A DNA stretch of 64,000 bases from Listeria farberi (lineage in GTDB: Bacteria > Bacillota > Bacilli > Lactobacillales > Listeriaceae): assembly GCF_014229245.1 (NCBI RefSeq), contig NZ_JAARZJ010000004.1, positions 160,736 through 224,735 of the forward strand, written 5' to 3'. Position numbers and translations under genes: made by a program. Positions 9,739 to 18,205 of the stretch are shown piece after piece; positions within the stretch are counted from its first letter, which is position 1; every line of letters starts with the position of its first letter. The notes beneath the pieces are model-generated. The model made no database searches and had not been told where the DNA came from. It was given only the letters and a program-made list of their open reading frames with translations.

Positions 9739-11007
9739 TCAATTTGTTACCATTTCTTTCTCTGCTTCTATCGCGTCTAATTTTTCTTGTTTGAGTAGTG
9801 AATTATCGTATGCTTTAAAGAACGGAAGATAAACCAGCCATGTGATGACGATAATCGCTAAACAAACAATAACCGCACGGAAATCTTGTGTTGCGAGATA
9901 AGATGTTACTGGGTAAGGCATGTACCATAGCAAGAACGACTGCGCGGGTATACTTACTAAATCCATTGACATAACGAAATAAGCGATACTTGGGACTAAG
10001 AAAGCGTTAATCCATGTTGGTATCATTAAGTATGGATTAAATGCAATTGGTGCTCCGAAGAATAATGGTTCGTTGATGTTAAAAATCGATGGAACAATAA
10101 CTGCTTTTCCAATTGCTTTTAGTTGTAAAGATTTACTTAAAATCAGCATCATAATCGAAAGCGATAATGTTGTTCCCACTCCGCCGATTGAAATTAACGC
10201 GTAAACTGTTTCTTGAGTTGCTATGTTTGATGCACTTGCACCATTTGCTACGGCTTGTGAGTTTTCTGCAAGTCCTGCCATATAAACTGGATAAATTGCT
10301 GGCATCATTACCCAACCAGAAATCCCGAATGTATAAAGAAAAGCGGGAATGAAAACTGAAAGCACAAAACCTGGATAAGATTGTACAATCGATGCGAGTG
10401 GGCTAAACACAGCCACAATAACTTCAAAGAAATCGATATTAAATTGAACTGTAATTAACCAACCAACGATTAAAATAAAAGTAATTGGTAGTAAACTGTT
10501 AAACCAGCCGACAACGAAATCAGGTATTGGCGTATCTTCACTGAACAGCGAACGCTTCGCCGCAAAATTCATTACACAACCAACAAATAGTCCTGTTGTA
10601 ATGGACAAGAACATTCCAGTTGCCCCAAATCTAGATAAAATAAAAACGGCATCTCCATTTGCTGAAATAGTCGGAAATAGTAACATTAAAAATAATACAA
10701 GTCCAGTAGCTCCGGAAATTAATTTTTGACTGCTATTCCCTTTTTTCTCCATTAGATAATACGGGATTAAAAATGCTACGACTAAACCAAACATCCCAAA
10801 CGAAAAATTACTTATCATCGAAAAATCAGGCATACCGGGGAATAAATTTTTAAGTAATGAAACGATGGTGACTAAAGAACCGACAAAAACGAGCGGAAGC
10901 GCAGACATAATTGCATCTTGAATTGCTGATACCCAAGGATTTTTAACAACTTTATTTACTTTTGGTGCAAATTTATTTGTCATAAAATCCATCACTTTGT
11001 TGTTCAT
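9739..11007 (-). CDS. PTS lactose/cellobiose-family IIC permease
   Basis: A 422-residue integral membrane protein with about ten hydrophobic segments. The conserved IIC motif NINEPLFFGAPIAFNPYLMIP (shown in part; near residue 310) identifies the cellobiose/diacetylchitobiose group. It transports and couples phosphorylation of an oligo-beta-glucoside with the adjacent IIB and IIA products. Second gene of the operon, 4 bp after the IIB stop. Confidence 0.94.
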   Translation of the reverse strand: MNNKVMDFMTNKFAPKVNKVVKNPWVSAIQDAIMSALPLVFVGSLVTIVSLLKNLFPGMPDFSMISNFSFGMFGLVVAFLIPYYLMEKKGNSSQKLISGATGLVLFLMLLFPTISANGDAVFILSRFGATGMFLSITTGLFVGCVMNFAAKRSLFSEDTPIPDFVVGWFNSLLPITFILIVGWLITVQFNIDFFEVIVAVFSPLASIVQSYPGFVLSVFIPAFLYTFGISGWVMMPAIYPVYMAGLAENSQAVANGASASNIATQETVYALISIGGVGTTLSLSIMMLILSKSLQLKAIGKAVIVPSIFNINEPLFFGAPIAFNPYLMIPTWINAFLVPSIAYFVMSMDLVSIPAQSFLLWYMPYPVTSYLATQDFRAVIVCLAIIVITWLVYLPFFKAYDNSLLKQEKLDAIEAEKEMVTN

Positions 11008-11011
11008 CCTT

Positions 11012-11317
11012 TTATCCCTCCATATTTAAAATAAGATCAAGTGCTTTTTCACCGTTAAGCGTCCCATATGTTGCTTGAGGAATGACTGATACTAAAACAT
11101 CTTTATCAGCTACTTTTTGCTTTAAATCATCTAACATATAGGCTAAATGTGGACCAATGAGTAAATAATCGATTTCGTTTATTCTTTCATCAATTTGTGA
11201 TTCACTGGCTGCTTTCACGGTCACTTGTTCTCCACGTTTTTTTGCTGCTTTTCTAATCGCCGCTGCCATAAATCCACTTGAAGCTCCTGACCCACAAATG
11301 AGTAAAATGTTTTTCAT
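11012..11317 (-). CDS. PTS lactose/cellobiose-family IIB component
   Basis: A 101-residue protein with the phosphocysteine loop ILLICGSGASSGFMA (Cys8) typical of cellobiose IIB. It receives phosphate from IIA and phosphorylates the sugar during transport through IIC. First gene of the operon; its promoter and palindromic operator lie at 11349-11404. The Shine-Dalgarno GGGAGG is 8 nt from the ATG. Confidence 0.94.
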   Translation of the reverse strand: MKNILLICGSGASSGFMAAAIRKAAKKRGEQVTVKAASESQIDERINEIDYLLIGPHLAYMLDDLKQKVADKDVLVSVIPQATYGTLNGEKALDLILNMEG

Positions 11318-11348
11318 TTTGTATCCTCCCTTTCCTTAACTTACTTTT

Positions 11349-11404
11349 ATTATATAAATGACTGAATCCGCTTACAAATATACTTTTTTCCTACTGGTAG
11401 GAAA
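11349..11404 (-). promoter_or_regulatory. Promoter and 18-bp palindromic activator site of the PTS operon
   Basis: Minus strand -35 TTGTAA (11377-11372), 17-nt spacer, -10 TATAAT (11354-11349). Upstream, TTTCCTAC-CA-GTAGGAAA (11404-11387) is an 18-bp perfect inverted repeat centred near -54, where an activator would sit. The natural candidate is the operon's own PRD activator. Confidence 0.75.
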
Positions 11405-11410
11405 GTACGC

Positions 11411-11446
11411 AAAAAAAGAACCCCTTCGCTTGATGCGAAGGAGTTC
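11411..11446 (-). terminator. Terminator of the succinate-semialdehyde dehydrogenase gene
   Basis: Twelve-pair stem GAACTCCTTCGC / GCGAAGGGGTTC with a 5-nt loop and a T7 tail on the minus strand, 14 bp after the stop. Confidence 0.9.
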
Positions 11447-11460
11447 CATGCTCGTTTGAT

Positions 11461-12927
11461 TTAATCACGATATTTTAAGTTAATGAATTTCACTTGGATG
11501 TATTCTTCCATTCCGTAATGACCATTTTCACGGCCAAAGCCTGAATGTTTTACACCACCAAATGGAGTTTCTGGATTGGATATGGCGATTTCGTTTGCAC
11601 CAACCATACCATACTCTAAGGCTGCACCAACTTTTTCAACGCGTGCTAAATCTTTAGTATAGAAATAAGAAGCGAGACCGAATTCGCTATCATTCGCCAT
11701 TTCAATTGCTTCGTCTTCCGTTTCAAAAACGATGAGCGGAATTACGGGACCGAATGTTTCTTCATAAAAGATGTTCATTTCACGAGTGACGTTATCTAAA
11801 ACAGTTGGTTTATAGAAGTTACCTTTGTTGTAGTCAGAGCCAGTTAATCGTTCGCCACCAGTTAGGACTTTGGCGCCTTTATCCGTCGCGTTTTTAAGTT
11901 GTTTATCGATTTTGTCGATGGCATCTTCGCGAATAAGTGGGCCAACATTGACATCGTCTAAACCGTTCCCGACTTTTAGTTTTTCTACTTTAGCGACTAA
12001 TGCTTTAGTGAATTTTTCTTTGATTTCTTTTGCAACAAAAATGCGGTTTGGTGATACACATACTTGGCCATTGTTACGGAATTTTGCTGCAATTAAATCA
12101 TCTACAGCAGCTTCAAGGTTAGCATCCGCAAATACGATAAATGGTGCATGTCCACCAAGTTCAAGCGAGATTTTCTTTAATGTGTCAGCAGATTGTTTAA
12201 ATAGTGTTTGGCCGACTTTTGTCGAGCCTGTAAACGTTAATTTGCGGACATCATCACTATCTGTTAAAGTTTCACCGATTTCTTTCGAGCTACCCATGAC
12301 AATATTAGCAACGCCTTTTGGTAAGCCTGCTTCTTCAAAAATTTCAAAGATAGCTAAAGCCGAAAGTGGTGTATCTCCAGATGGTTTTAAAACAATGGTA
12401 TTACCTGTAGCTAGTGCTGGTGCGAGTTTTCGTGTCACCATTCCACCCGGGAAATTCCACGGAGTAATTGCTGCTACTACACCAATTGGTTGTTTTTTTA
12501 CGATAAACGCATGGTTGTTTGGAGCTGGGATTGTTTCTCCGTATAGTCTTCTTGCTTCTTCCGCCGCGAATCGGAAATTTTCCGCACCGGTTAAAACTTC
12601 TCCTTTTGATTCTTTTAATGGTTTACCTTGTTCTAGGGTCATAATTTTTGCTAAAGTATCCGCTCTTTCTTCCATTAAATCAGCAATATTATGCAAGAGT
12701 TTGACGCGGTCAGCTAGTTCCATTTTAGCCCAATCGGGAAAAGCGTGTTTTGCAGCTTTAATCGCTTCTTTTGTTTCGTTAGGTCCTGCTTGAGCAATTT
12801 TCGCGATGACTTCACCGTTTGCTGGATTTACAATATCTTTTGTTTCTTTATTATCGCCGTCTGTCCATTTTCCATTAATAAATAATTTAGTTTGAACTTT
12901 TGGTAAGGCTGTTTCTTTAATACTCAA
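11461..12927 (-). CDS. gabD: NAD(P)-dependent succinate-semialdehyde dehydrogenase
   Basis: A 488-residue aldehyde dehydrogenase. Catalytic Cys is in NNGQVCVSPNR, the general-base Glu in LELGGHAPF, and the cofactor-binding FTGSTKVG is present. It oxidises succinate semialdehyde to succinate, the last step of the GABA shunt, which links glutamate-decarboxylase acid resistance to carbon flow; the Listeria gene at this locus (lmo0913) is reported as SigB-dependent. I place the start at TTG 12927 (LSIKETALP) because AAGGAG lies 8 nt upstream; the GTG at 12936 overlaps the Shine-Dalgarno. Monocistronic, with a strong terminator. Confidence 0.9.
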   Translation of the reverse strand: MSIKETALPKVQTKLFINGKWTDGDNKETKDIVNPANGEVIAKIAQAGPNETKEAIKAAKHAFPDWAKMELADRVKLLHNIADLMEERADTLAKIMTLEQGKPLKESKGEVLTGAENFRFAAEEARRLYGETIPAPNNHAFIVKKQPIGVVAAITPWNFPGGMVTRKLAPALATGNTIVLKPSGDTPLSALAIFEIFEEAGLPKGVANIVMGSSKEIGETLTDSDDVRKLTFTGSTKVGQTLFKQSADTLKKISLELGGHAPFIVFADANLEAAVDDLIAAKFRNNGQVCVSPNRIFVAKEIKEKFTKALVAKVEKLKVGNGLDDVNVGPLIREDAIDKIDKQLKNATDKGAKVLTGGERLTGSDYNKGNFYKPTVLDNVTREMNIFYEETFGPVIPLIVFETEDEAIEMANDSEFGLASYFYTKDLARVEKVGAALEYGMVGANEIAISNPETPFGGVKHSGFGRENGHYGMEEYIQVKFINLKYRD

Positions 12928-13108
12928 AAATACCACTCCTTAGTAAATTTTTCTGTCCGAATCTATCGTTGCTTATAATAGTGTTTTCCACAAATCGAAA
13001 AATTTAATCAGGATTTTCCTCTTAAACCCAGAAAATGGTTTATAAGAAAACTGGCTCCATCCCAGCATGATGGGCTCGAGCAACTTTTAAAAAAACTTTA
13101 ATTTTTTC
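12928..13108 (-). promoter_or_regulatory. Non-coding upstream region of the SSADH gene with a weak SigB-like match
   Basis: About 180 bp without a gene. On the minus strand GTTT...GGGTTT occurs with an 18-nt spacing (about 13054-13026), longer than the usual 13-16 for SigB, so the match is weak. A small hairpin CCCATC-ATGCT-GGGATGG lies just upstream (about 13073-13056). I see no good SigA promoter. Confidence 0.35.
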
Positions 13109-13146
13109 AAAAAAAACTAGCTGCAATCACCGCAACTAGTTTTTTT
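13109..13146 (-). terminator. Terminator of the formate/nitrite channel gene
   Basis: AAAAAAACTAG-T-TGC pairs with GCA-G-CTAGTTTTTT around a short loop; T run on the minus strand right after. It starts 3 bp beyond the stop codon and is symmetrical. Confidence 0.85.
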
Positions 13147-13149
13147 ATA

Positions 13150-13962
13150 TTAACTTTCTTCAATTGGTTGATGTATTTCTTCTTTTACTTTTTTCGGTGC
13201 GTTTTTCTTATATGCAAGGAAATAGAAAAGGCTGACAAAAACTGCTCCGCCGACTACATTTCCGAGGTATACTGGGATGACGTTCCAAATAAAATCTGCC
13301 CATGAATAGTATCCAGCGAAAATTGCGGCTGGGATAATAAACATATTGGCGACAACGTGCTGAAATCCGATAGCTACAAAAGCCATGACGGGGAACCAAA
13401 TACCGAGGATTTTCCCAGCAAAGTCTTTTGCCGCGTAACAAAGCCAAACAGCAATTCCAACAAACCAGTTACACCCTATACCTGAAACAAAAGCAACCCA
13501 GAAAGGATCGTTAATTTTTGCTCCAGCTGTTGCAAGTGTTTTTGGTAAAAAATCTCCTTCAGTTAAGCCGACGAAATGCCCAAAGAAGTAAGCGACGAAA
13601 AAAGCGCCGACTAAGTTCATGACGGACACAATCGCCCAGTTTCTAAGTAATTGTTGGAAGGAAATCTTTTTGTCATACCAAGCAATCGCTACCGCCATCA
13701 TGTTGCCAGTGATTAATTCTCCTCCACCAAGTAAGATGCATACAAGCCCAACTGGAAAAAGACTCGCACCAATAAGTGTTGCAAAACTGCCCCATTCGTG
13801 AGGCATTGTTCCCACTGCACGTATGTATAATAAGTAACCAAGAGATATAAAAGCGCCACCTAAAAAACCTAGTAAAACGAGTGTTAATGTACTCGAATTT
13901 GCTTTTTGTGTTCCTTTTTCAATCGTAATCTCTGTTACTTCCTGCGGGCTATAATATCCCAC
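13150..13962 (-). CDS. Formate/nitrite transporter (FNT) family channel
   Basis: A 270-residue protein with six hydrophobic segments, matching FNT pentameric channels such as FocA and NirC. The conserved segment GGGELITGNMMAVAIAWYDKK and the FVSGIGCNWFVGIAVW motif are visible. It likely moves formate or nitrite across the membrane; the exact anion cannot be read. Start is GTG at 13962 with GGAAGG 7 nt upstream; the ATG two bases before it is out of frame. An extended -10 promoter lies about 50 bp upstream. Confidence 0.92.
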   Translation of the reverse strand: MGYYSPQEVTEITIEKGTQKANSSTLTLVLLGFLGGAFISLGYLLYIRAVGTMPHEWGSFATLIGASLFPVGLVCILLGGGELITGNMMAVAIAWYDKKISFQQLLRNWAIVSVMNLVGAFFVAYFFGHFVGLTEGDFLPKTLATAGAKINDPFWVAFVSGIGCNWFVGIAVWLCYAAKDFAGKILGIWFPVMAFVAIGFQHVVANMFIIPAAIFAGYYSWADFIWNVIPVYLGNVVGGAVFVSLFYFLAYKKNAPKKVKEEIHQPIEES

Positions 13963-14008
13963 ATGAATCCCTTCCTTCTTGTTAAAATAATCACAAAATT
14001 GCGTTCTT

Positions 14009-14017
14009 ATTATAGCA
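14009..14017 (-). promoter_or_regulatory. Extended -10 promoter of the FNT gene
   Basis: Minus strand TGC-TATAAT (14017-14009). No strong -35 hexamer is seen, consistent with an extended -10 promoter. Confidence 0.5.
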
Positions 14018-14042
14018 TAATCAAAAACAGCTTGCTAGTATC

Positions 14043-14069
14043 AAAAAGCCCGGCACAAAAGTCCGAGCT
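14043..14069 (-). terminator. Terminator of the GyrI-like gene
   Basis: AGCTCGG (14069-14063) pairs with CCGGGCT (14053-14047), 9-nt loop, T5 tail on the minus strand. Confidence 0.82.
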
Positions 14070-14075
14070 CGCGTT

Positions 14076-14579
14076 TTACGTATGGAGTTCTTTTACAACA
14101 GGGATTCTAATTTCAATATCCGCACTTTCTTCGTCATTTTTTGTATATACTTCTAATTTAAATGGTAACGGATCAAAAACTGGATTGTTGGCAGTAATAT
14201 ACGGTTTGTAATCTTTTTCCTGTATTGCCCGTGCTATTTCCTCGTAACTTTCGAGTATATCGGTCCGAGCTATATGTTCCGCCACAAAATAAGTATGAGC
14301 GGGAACTTCAATCCATTCAAGTGGGTCTTTTAAGTTCGCGTATTTTTGCTCAACTGGTATTGCAGTATAATACGTTATACCATCTTCTATATTATGGACA
14401 GAAATACCATAGAATTGCTTAATTTCCGAAAAATCATCTAATTCTTGCGCAAGTTCGAGCATTTCTTTAAAAGCACTTTTAATTTTTGTATGGTATGCTT
14501 CTGTTTTAAGTCCTTCGTGAACAAGCGCAATACCCGTGAAACCTTCCCATTCTTCTAATCGTCCTAGTTTAATCGCCAT
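14076..14579 (-). CDS. GyrI-like/AraC effector-binding domain protein, SigB-controlled
   Basis: A 167-residue stand-alone effector-binding domain (GyrI/SbmC-like): ending PFKLEVYTKND...EIRIPVVKEL is the usual E-x-Y...E-I-x-I-P-V closure, preceded by VPAHTYFVAEH. Such proteins bind small amphipathic molecules or modulate partner enzymes; the ligand is unknown. The ATG at 14579 has AAAGGAGTG in front; the upstream in-frame ATG at 14651 would lack a Shine-Dalgarno. A SigB promoter is clear at 14664-14689, agreeing with my memory that lmo0911 belongs to the SigB regulon. Confidence 0.82.
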   Translation of the reverse strand: MAIKLGRLEEWEGFTGIALVHEGLKTEAYHTKIKSAFKEMLELAQELDDFSEIKQFYGISVHNIEDGITYYTAIPVEQKYANLKDPLEWIEVPAHTYFVAEHIARTDILESYEEIARAIQEKDYKPYITANNPVFDPLPFKLEVYTKNDEESADIEIRIPVVKELHT

Positions 14580-14663
14580 GATTAACACTCCTTTTAAAAA
14601 GAATATTACAGCAGAAGATTCATAGATGATTTTGAACTTTTCTATTCGCATAACATATGGTAA

Positions 14664-14689
14664 TTACCCTACTAAACATTACTTAAAAC
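14664..14689 (-). promoter_or_regulatory. SigB promoter of the GyrI-like gene
   Basis: Minus strand GTTT (14689-14686), 16-nt spacer, GGGTAA (14669-14664). It overlaps the stop codon of the upstream membrane-protein gene. Confidence 0.75.
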
Positions 14690-15786
14690 AAGATACTAAT
14701 GAAAACAATCGCTACAATAATAAAAACAAAAGTAAGCCACGCGACAGGACGAGCAGTGTTAATAGTCCAACCAATGCCAAAACGTTTCTCAACAAATAAA
14801 GCAGGATCATTCCTGTTAAAATAAATTACTCCAGCTTTCCAAAACGCATCATCATCACGAATTGGTTTATTCACATTATCTGGTTCGTTAGCAAATTTTA
14901 GCCTACTTCCGCCTTGTCCTACTTTTACGGCTAGAAGAACTGTTCCAAGTAAAATTAAAATGATAGAAATACTCATGGTAATCATTATAATTTCAGGTGA
15001 GAGTGAAAGTAAAATAACTACTTGCATTACGAGAAAATCAATAACCAGAATAACGCACATAATCAACATTGCTTTACTAGAAATTTGTCTAAACAGCATA
15101 TTCCGTTTTAACGAATCTGTCGGGTTTTCGTTTTCCACCGTTTGTTTGCTTCTCGCAATAACGAAATTAATAAATATAAATAAAGCAATCATTCCTAATT
15201 GCAGCATTGGTAAAAGTAACGCTGCACTCACGGATTTTTGAACGGTATCAGTCACTACCCCATTCATATCAAAATGGACTGGGAAAGCCTCTGGTGCAAT
15301 TGGATAGAATACTACTGTAATCGCAAGTGTGATAATAAAAATAAGTAATGGCACTACAAACCAAGTATACGAAATAACCATTTTCCTACGATGAAAACTA
15401 GTATCTACCATGATAATAGAATTGGTTGAAATTTCGCCAGACTCGATTTTTTCTCTTTTCCATTGTAATGTTATTTGGTGAAAACGATAGTAAATAATGA
15501 AAGAAACAATTAATTGACCAAACATGGATAGGATAAAGATTCCCGCTTGGAAGTTTTCACTCCAATGAAGACCTTGAATTAATGCAATCCCAATGATAGC
15601 AATTAACACCGTCCATAAAATCACTTGACCAACATATTGTTTTTTTAATTGCGTTAGTTCTGCATTTCGGTTAGCACGTTCCCCTACATTTACACCAAAA
15701 CATTCGGATTTACGTGTCACAAATGGGGTAATTGCTTGTAGAGAAATAATAGCAATACTGACAAAAATATAAATGATGATTTCCAT
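14683..15786 (-). CDS. DUF1648-family membrane protein
   Basis: A 367-residue protein with about eight transmembrane helices. The motif YPIAPEAFPVHFDMNGVVTD (near residue 165) is the DUF1648 signature (P-x-H-F-x-x-x-G), and the C-terminus (WKAGVIYFNRNDPALFVEKRFGIGWTIN) matches the DUF5808 segment often found at the end of such proteins. It is encoded 2 bp after a YtrA-type GntR regulator, the standard arrangement for a regulator and its membrane target. Molecular function is unknown; cell-envelope stress or peptide sensing is a plausible guess. Confidence 0.8.
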   Translation of the reverse strand: MEIIIYIFVSIAIISLQAITPFVTRKSECFGVNVGERANRNAELTQLKKQYVGQVILWTVLIAIIGIALIQGLHWSENFQAGIFILSMFGQLIVSFIIYYRFHQITLQWKREKIESGEISTNSIIMVDTSFHRRKMVISYTWFVVPLLIFIITLAITVVFYPIAPEAFPVHFDMNGVVTDTVQKSVSAALLLPMLQLGMIALFIFINFVIARSKQTVENENPTDSLKRNMLFRQISSKAMLIMCVILVIDFLVMQVVILLSLSPEIIMITMSISIILILLGTVLLAVKVGQGGSRLKFANEPDNVNKPIRDDDAFWKAGVIYFNRNDPALFVEKRFGIGWTINTARPVAWLTFVFIIVAIVFISILF

Positions 15787-15788
15787 AA

Positions 15789-16181
15789 CTACTCCACACT
15801 CCGCCCTTTTATTTCGTCAAAAATAGCTCTACTGATTTCTAGCCACTCATCTTCACTCACACTACGTACAATCGACTCAGCTATTAAAGGTCTTAGTTTT
15901 GTTTGTAGTTTGGTGAAAAATAATTGATCTGCTTTTGCCACACCATCTGGATGTATAACTACTCCTTTTTGGCGGTGTATTTGAATAAATCCTTCTTGCT
16001 TTAAGATTTGGTATGCTTTATTTACGGTATGAAAATTAATACCAATATCTGCACCAAGACTTCTCACAGAAGGAAGTTTATCTCCCGGTAAAAGTTCCCG
16101 TTTTGCCATGCCTTCGATAATTTGATTACATATTTGTGTATAAATCGGCTCGTCTGATTGTAAATCAATCGCGAGTAACAT
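15789..16181 (-). CDS. GntR-family regulator, YtrA subfamily
   Basis: A 130-residue repressor: winged helix with LLPGDKLPSVRSLGADIGINFHTVNKAYQIL (shown for recognition) at about residues 35-65, followed by the short C-terminal dimerisation tail of the YtrA group (no ligand domain). It precedes its target gene in one operon and probably autoregulates through the inverted repeat over the -10 box at 16202-16222. Confidence 0.9.
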   Translation of the reverse strand: MLLAIDLQSDEPIYTQICNQIIEGMAKRELLPGDKLPSVRSLGADIGINFHTVNKAYQILKQEGFIQIHRQKGVVIHPDGVAKADQLFFTKLQTKLRPLIAESIVRSVSEDEWLEISRAIFDEIKGRSVE

Positions 16182-16201
16182 ACAAACACCTCTTCTCTAA
16201 C

Positions 16202-16240
16202 TGTTATATATATTGTATAACACATATATCTTTAAGTCAA
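16202..16240 (-). promoter_or_regulatory. Promoter with YtrA-type operator
   Basis: Minus strand TTGACT (16240-16235), 17-nt spacer, TACAAT (16217-16212). A perfect inverted repeat TGTTATA-N7-TATAACA (16202-16222) covers the -10 box, a typical autorepression site. Confidence 0.8.
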
Positions 16241-16322
16241 CATCATTAATTCAGTGGCTATTTAAAGCAGTTAATGGTACTATAAAATTTAACAATAAGG
16301 TTTATGGAAAGAAGGGAATCAT

Positions 16323-17459
16323 TTGAAATTTTCACGTTTTAGGGATAGTAAATTGTTTTTTTGGACCATTGAAATTTTAGCAGTTGTGGCAGTTTTATTC
16401 ATTCTATTGCAGATGAAGTACATATTTTCACCAATCGGCATAATCGTTTCCACTTTATTTATGCCTATTCTAGTAGCAGGATTTTTATTCTATTTATTCA
16501 ATCCGCTCGTTTTATTTTTGGAAAAGAGAAAAGTTCCACGACTTTTAAGTGTTATTTTGATTTTTATCGCGTTTATCGCGCTTGTTGTTCTTGCTGTAAT
16601 GCAACTCGGTCCAACACTTGCTGACCAAGTAGCCGAACTTGCAAAAGCCATACCAGGTTACTGGCAAGATTTTGAAAAATGGCTACAAAGTCTTTCAAAT
16701 AATTCTGCTTTAAAAGATATAGATATGAAACAAGAACTTTCAAAACTCAACATTTCCTTGCCGAAAATCATGTCTATTGTAGTTGATGGAGTAGCTTCTA
16801 GTTTTGGAGCGATTATCTCATTTGTGTCTGGTTTCGTTATGATCCTTGTAACAGTACCATTTATAGTCTTTTATATGTTTAAAGATGGTCATAAATTCGT
16901 TGAGTCTTCTGGCAAATTTTTCCCAGCAGGTATTCGTTCTGAAGCAAAACAAATTATTAAAGAAATGAACAAAACAATTTCTACTTACATTAGTTCCCAA
17001 GCGATTGATTGTATGTTTGTTGGTTTGTTTACTTTTATTGGTTACTTAATTATTGGTCAACCGTATGCACTTTTATTTGGATTTATAGCAGGTGCAACGA
17101 ACATTATTCCTTATCTTGGACCATTCCTTGGAGCGGCTCCCGCGGTTATCGTGGCGCTATTCACTTCTCCAGTTCAGGCACTGCTCGTTATTGTTGTCGT
17201 TACTATCGTTCAACAAATTGACTCTAACTTACTTTCTCCATATATTATGGGTAAATCATTATCAATTCACCCGCTCACTATTATCATCATCTTGATTGTT
17301 GCAGGTAATTTAGCAGGAATTTTTGGAATGATTTTAGGAGTTCCACTATATGCTGTAGTGAAAACAATTATCGTTAACGTTAATCGTTTAATTAAATTGC
17401 GGCGAGGTCAGCTGGCGATTGATAATAATCTTCCTAATCCAGATACACCGAAAGAATAA
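16323..17459 (+). CDS. AI-2E family (UPF0118) transporter
   Basis: A 378-residue protein with about seven hydrophobic segments and the family signature region GATNIIPYLGPFLGAAPAVIVALF near residue 260, plus IVQQIDSNLLSPYIMGKSL. Family members are linked to autoinducer-2 efflux or Na+/H+ antiport; the substrate of this one is unknown. Start is TTG at 16323 with GAAGGGA 7 nt upstream. One of the few plus-strand genes here; it is monocistronic and ends in a terminator shared with the opposing phosphatase gene. Confidence 0.9.
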   Translation: MKFSRFRDSKLFFWTIEILAVVAVLFILLQMKYIFSPIGIIVSTLFMPILVAGFLFYLFNPLVLFLEKRKVPRLLSVILIFIAFIALVVLAVMQLGPTLADQVAELAKAIPGYWQDFEKWLQSLSNNSALKDIDMKQELSKLNISLPKIMSIVVDGVASSFGAIISFVSGFVMILVTVPFIVFYMFKDGHKFVESSGKFFPAGIRSEAKQIIKEMNKTISTYISSQAIDCMFVGLFTFIGYLIIGQPYALLFGFIAGATNIIPYLGPFLGAAPAVIVALFTSPVQALLVIVVVTIVQQIDSNLLSPYIMGKSLSIHPLTIIIILIVAGNLAGIFGMILGVPLYAVVKTIIVNVNRLIKLRRGQLAIDNNLPNPDTPKE

Positions 17460-17460
17460 A

Positions 17461-17500
17461 AAAACGAGCTTTGGGAAACTAGTTCCTAAAGCTCGTTTTT
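17461..17500. terminator. Bidirectional terminator
   Basis: AAAACGAGCTTT (17461-17472) pairs with AAAGCTCGTTTT (17487-17498), with A and T tracts on both sides. It serves the convergent AI-2E and histidine-phosphatase genes. Confidence 0.9.
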
Positions 17501-17502
17501 TT

Positions 17503-18177
17503 CTATGCTTTTTTAAAATGAGAAGTATCATTTAAACGTTCTAATTTGAATAAACCATTTTCATAAGCTAAAACAGTAACACTCGCATTATCTAAAATGA
17601 CTGATTCGTCCATGGATGGTTCCAGTTCGTGGACAATGTTACGAATGGTATTTCCGTGAGCGACGATAAGAACATTCCCGCCTGTTTCACGGTGCCGATT
17701 AATGACATGTAAGAAACCTTGTTCTACCCGAGTCCAAAATGTCATAAAATCTTCCGCATCTCCTGTTGGGTCAGCTGCTTTTGTGCCGTTCATTGTTTCG
17801 CGTACATCGGCATTTTTAAATAGCTCTTCTTGATTCGCATAACCCATATGATGAGCAATTTCATTCCAAGCCACATCGCCTTTTTCACCTTCGTAGGAAC
17901 CGAAGAAAGTTTCCCGAAATTCACTTAGTGGTTCAAGCGTTAAACCAAATGCATGTTTATTTTCTTTTAGTAGGTGTCCTGCTGTTGCGATTGTACGGTG
18001 TAAGTCACTTGAATAAGCTGCGACGAATTCTGTTTCTGCAAGCCCACGACCACTTTCTTTTACTACTTCAATTCCTTCTGGTGTGAGCGGCGTATCAGCC
18101 CAGCCTTGCATACGTAAATTTTTGTTTAAATAGGTTTGACCATGTCTTACAAAATAAAGTGATAATTTTTTTCCCAT
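17503..18177 (-). CDS. Histidine phosphatase (phosphoglycerate-mutase-like)
   Basis: A 224-residue protein of the histidine phosphatase superfamily: catalytic RHGQT near residue 11, second arginine in YSSDLHRTIATAG, acid/base Glu in SEFRETFFGSYEG, and second histidine in VLIVAHGNTIRN. All catalytic residues are present. It is the last gene of a phosphatase-glutathione reductase-phosphatase cluster. The substrate could be a sugar phosphate or 3-phosphoglycerate; the sequence does not decide. Confidence 0.9.
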   Translation of the reverse strand: MGKKLSLYFVRHGQTYLNKNLRMQGWADTPLTPEGIEVVKESGRGLAETEFVAAYSSDLHRTIATAGHLLKENKHAFGLTLEPLSEFRETFFGSYEGEKGDVAWNEIAHHMGYANQEELFKNADVRETMNGTKAADPTGDAEDFMTFWTRVEQGFLHVINRHRETGGNVLIVAHGNTIRNIVHELEPSMDESVILDNASVTVLAYENGLFKLERLNDTSHFKKA

Positions 18178-18205
18178 TACGTACTTCCTCCTCCATCGTT
18201 GTTTT

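Noticed and set aside
11349..11404. Sigma-54 promoter for the first PTS operon
   Set aside because: No TGGCAC-N5-TTGCW match; a clear -35/-10 SigA pair is present and the activator lacks a sigma-54 AAA domain.
11870..12793. 307-codon plus-strand open frame opposite the SSADH gene
   Set aside because: No Shine-Dalgarno, Ser/Ala-rich antisense composition and complete overlap with a clear dehydrogenase gene.
12928..13108. Firm SigB promoter of the SSADH gene
   Set aside because: The only GTTT/GGG pair has an 18-nt spacing and a poor -10, so it is listed only as weak.
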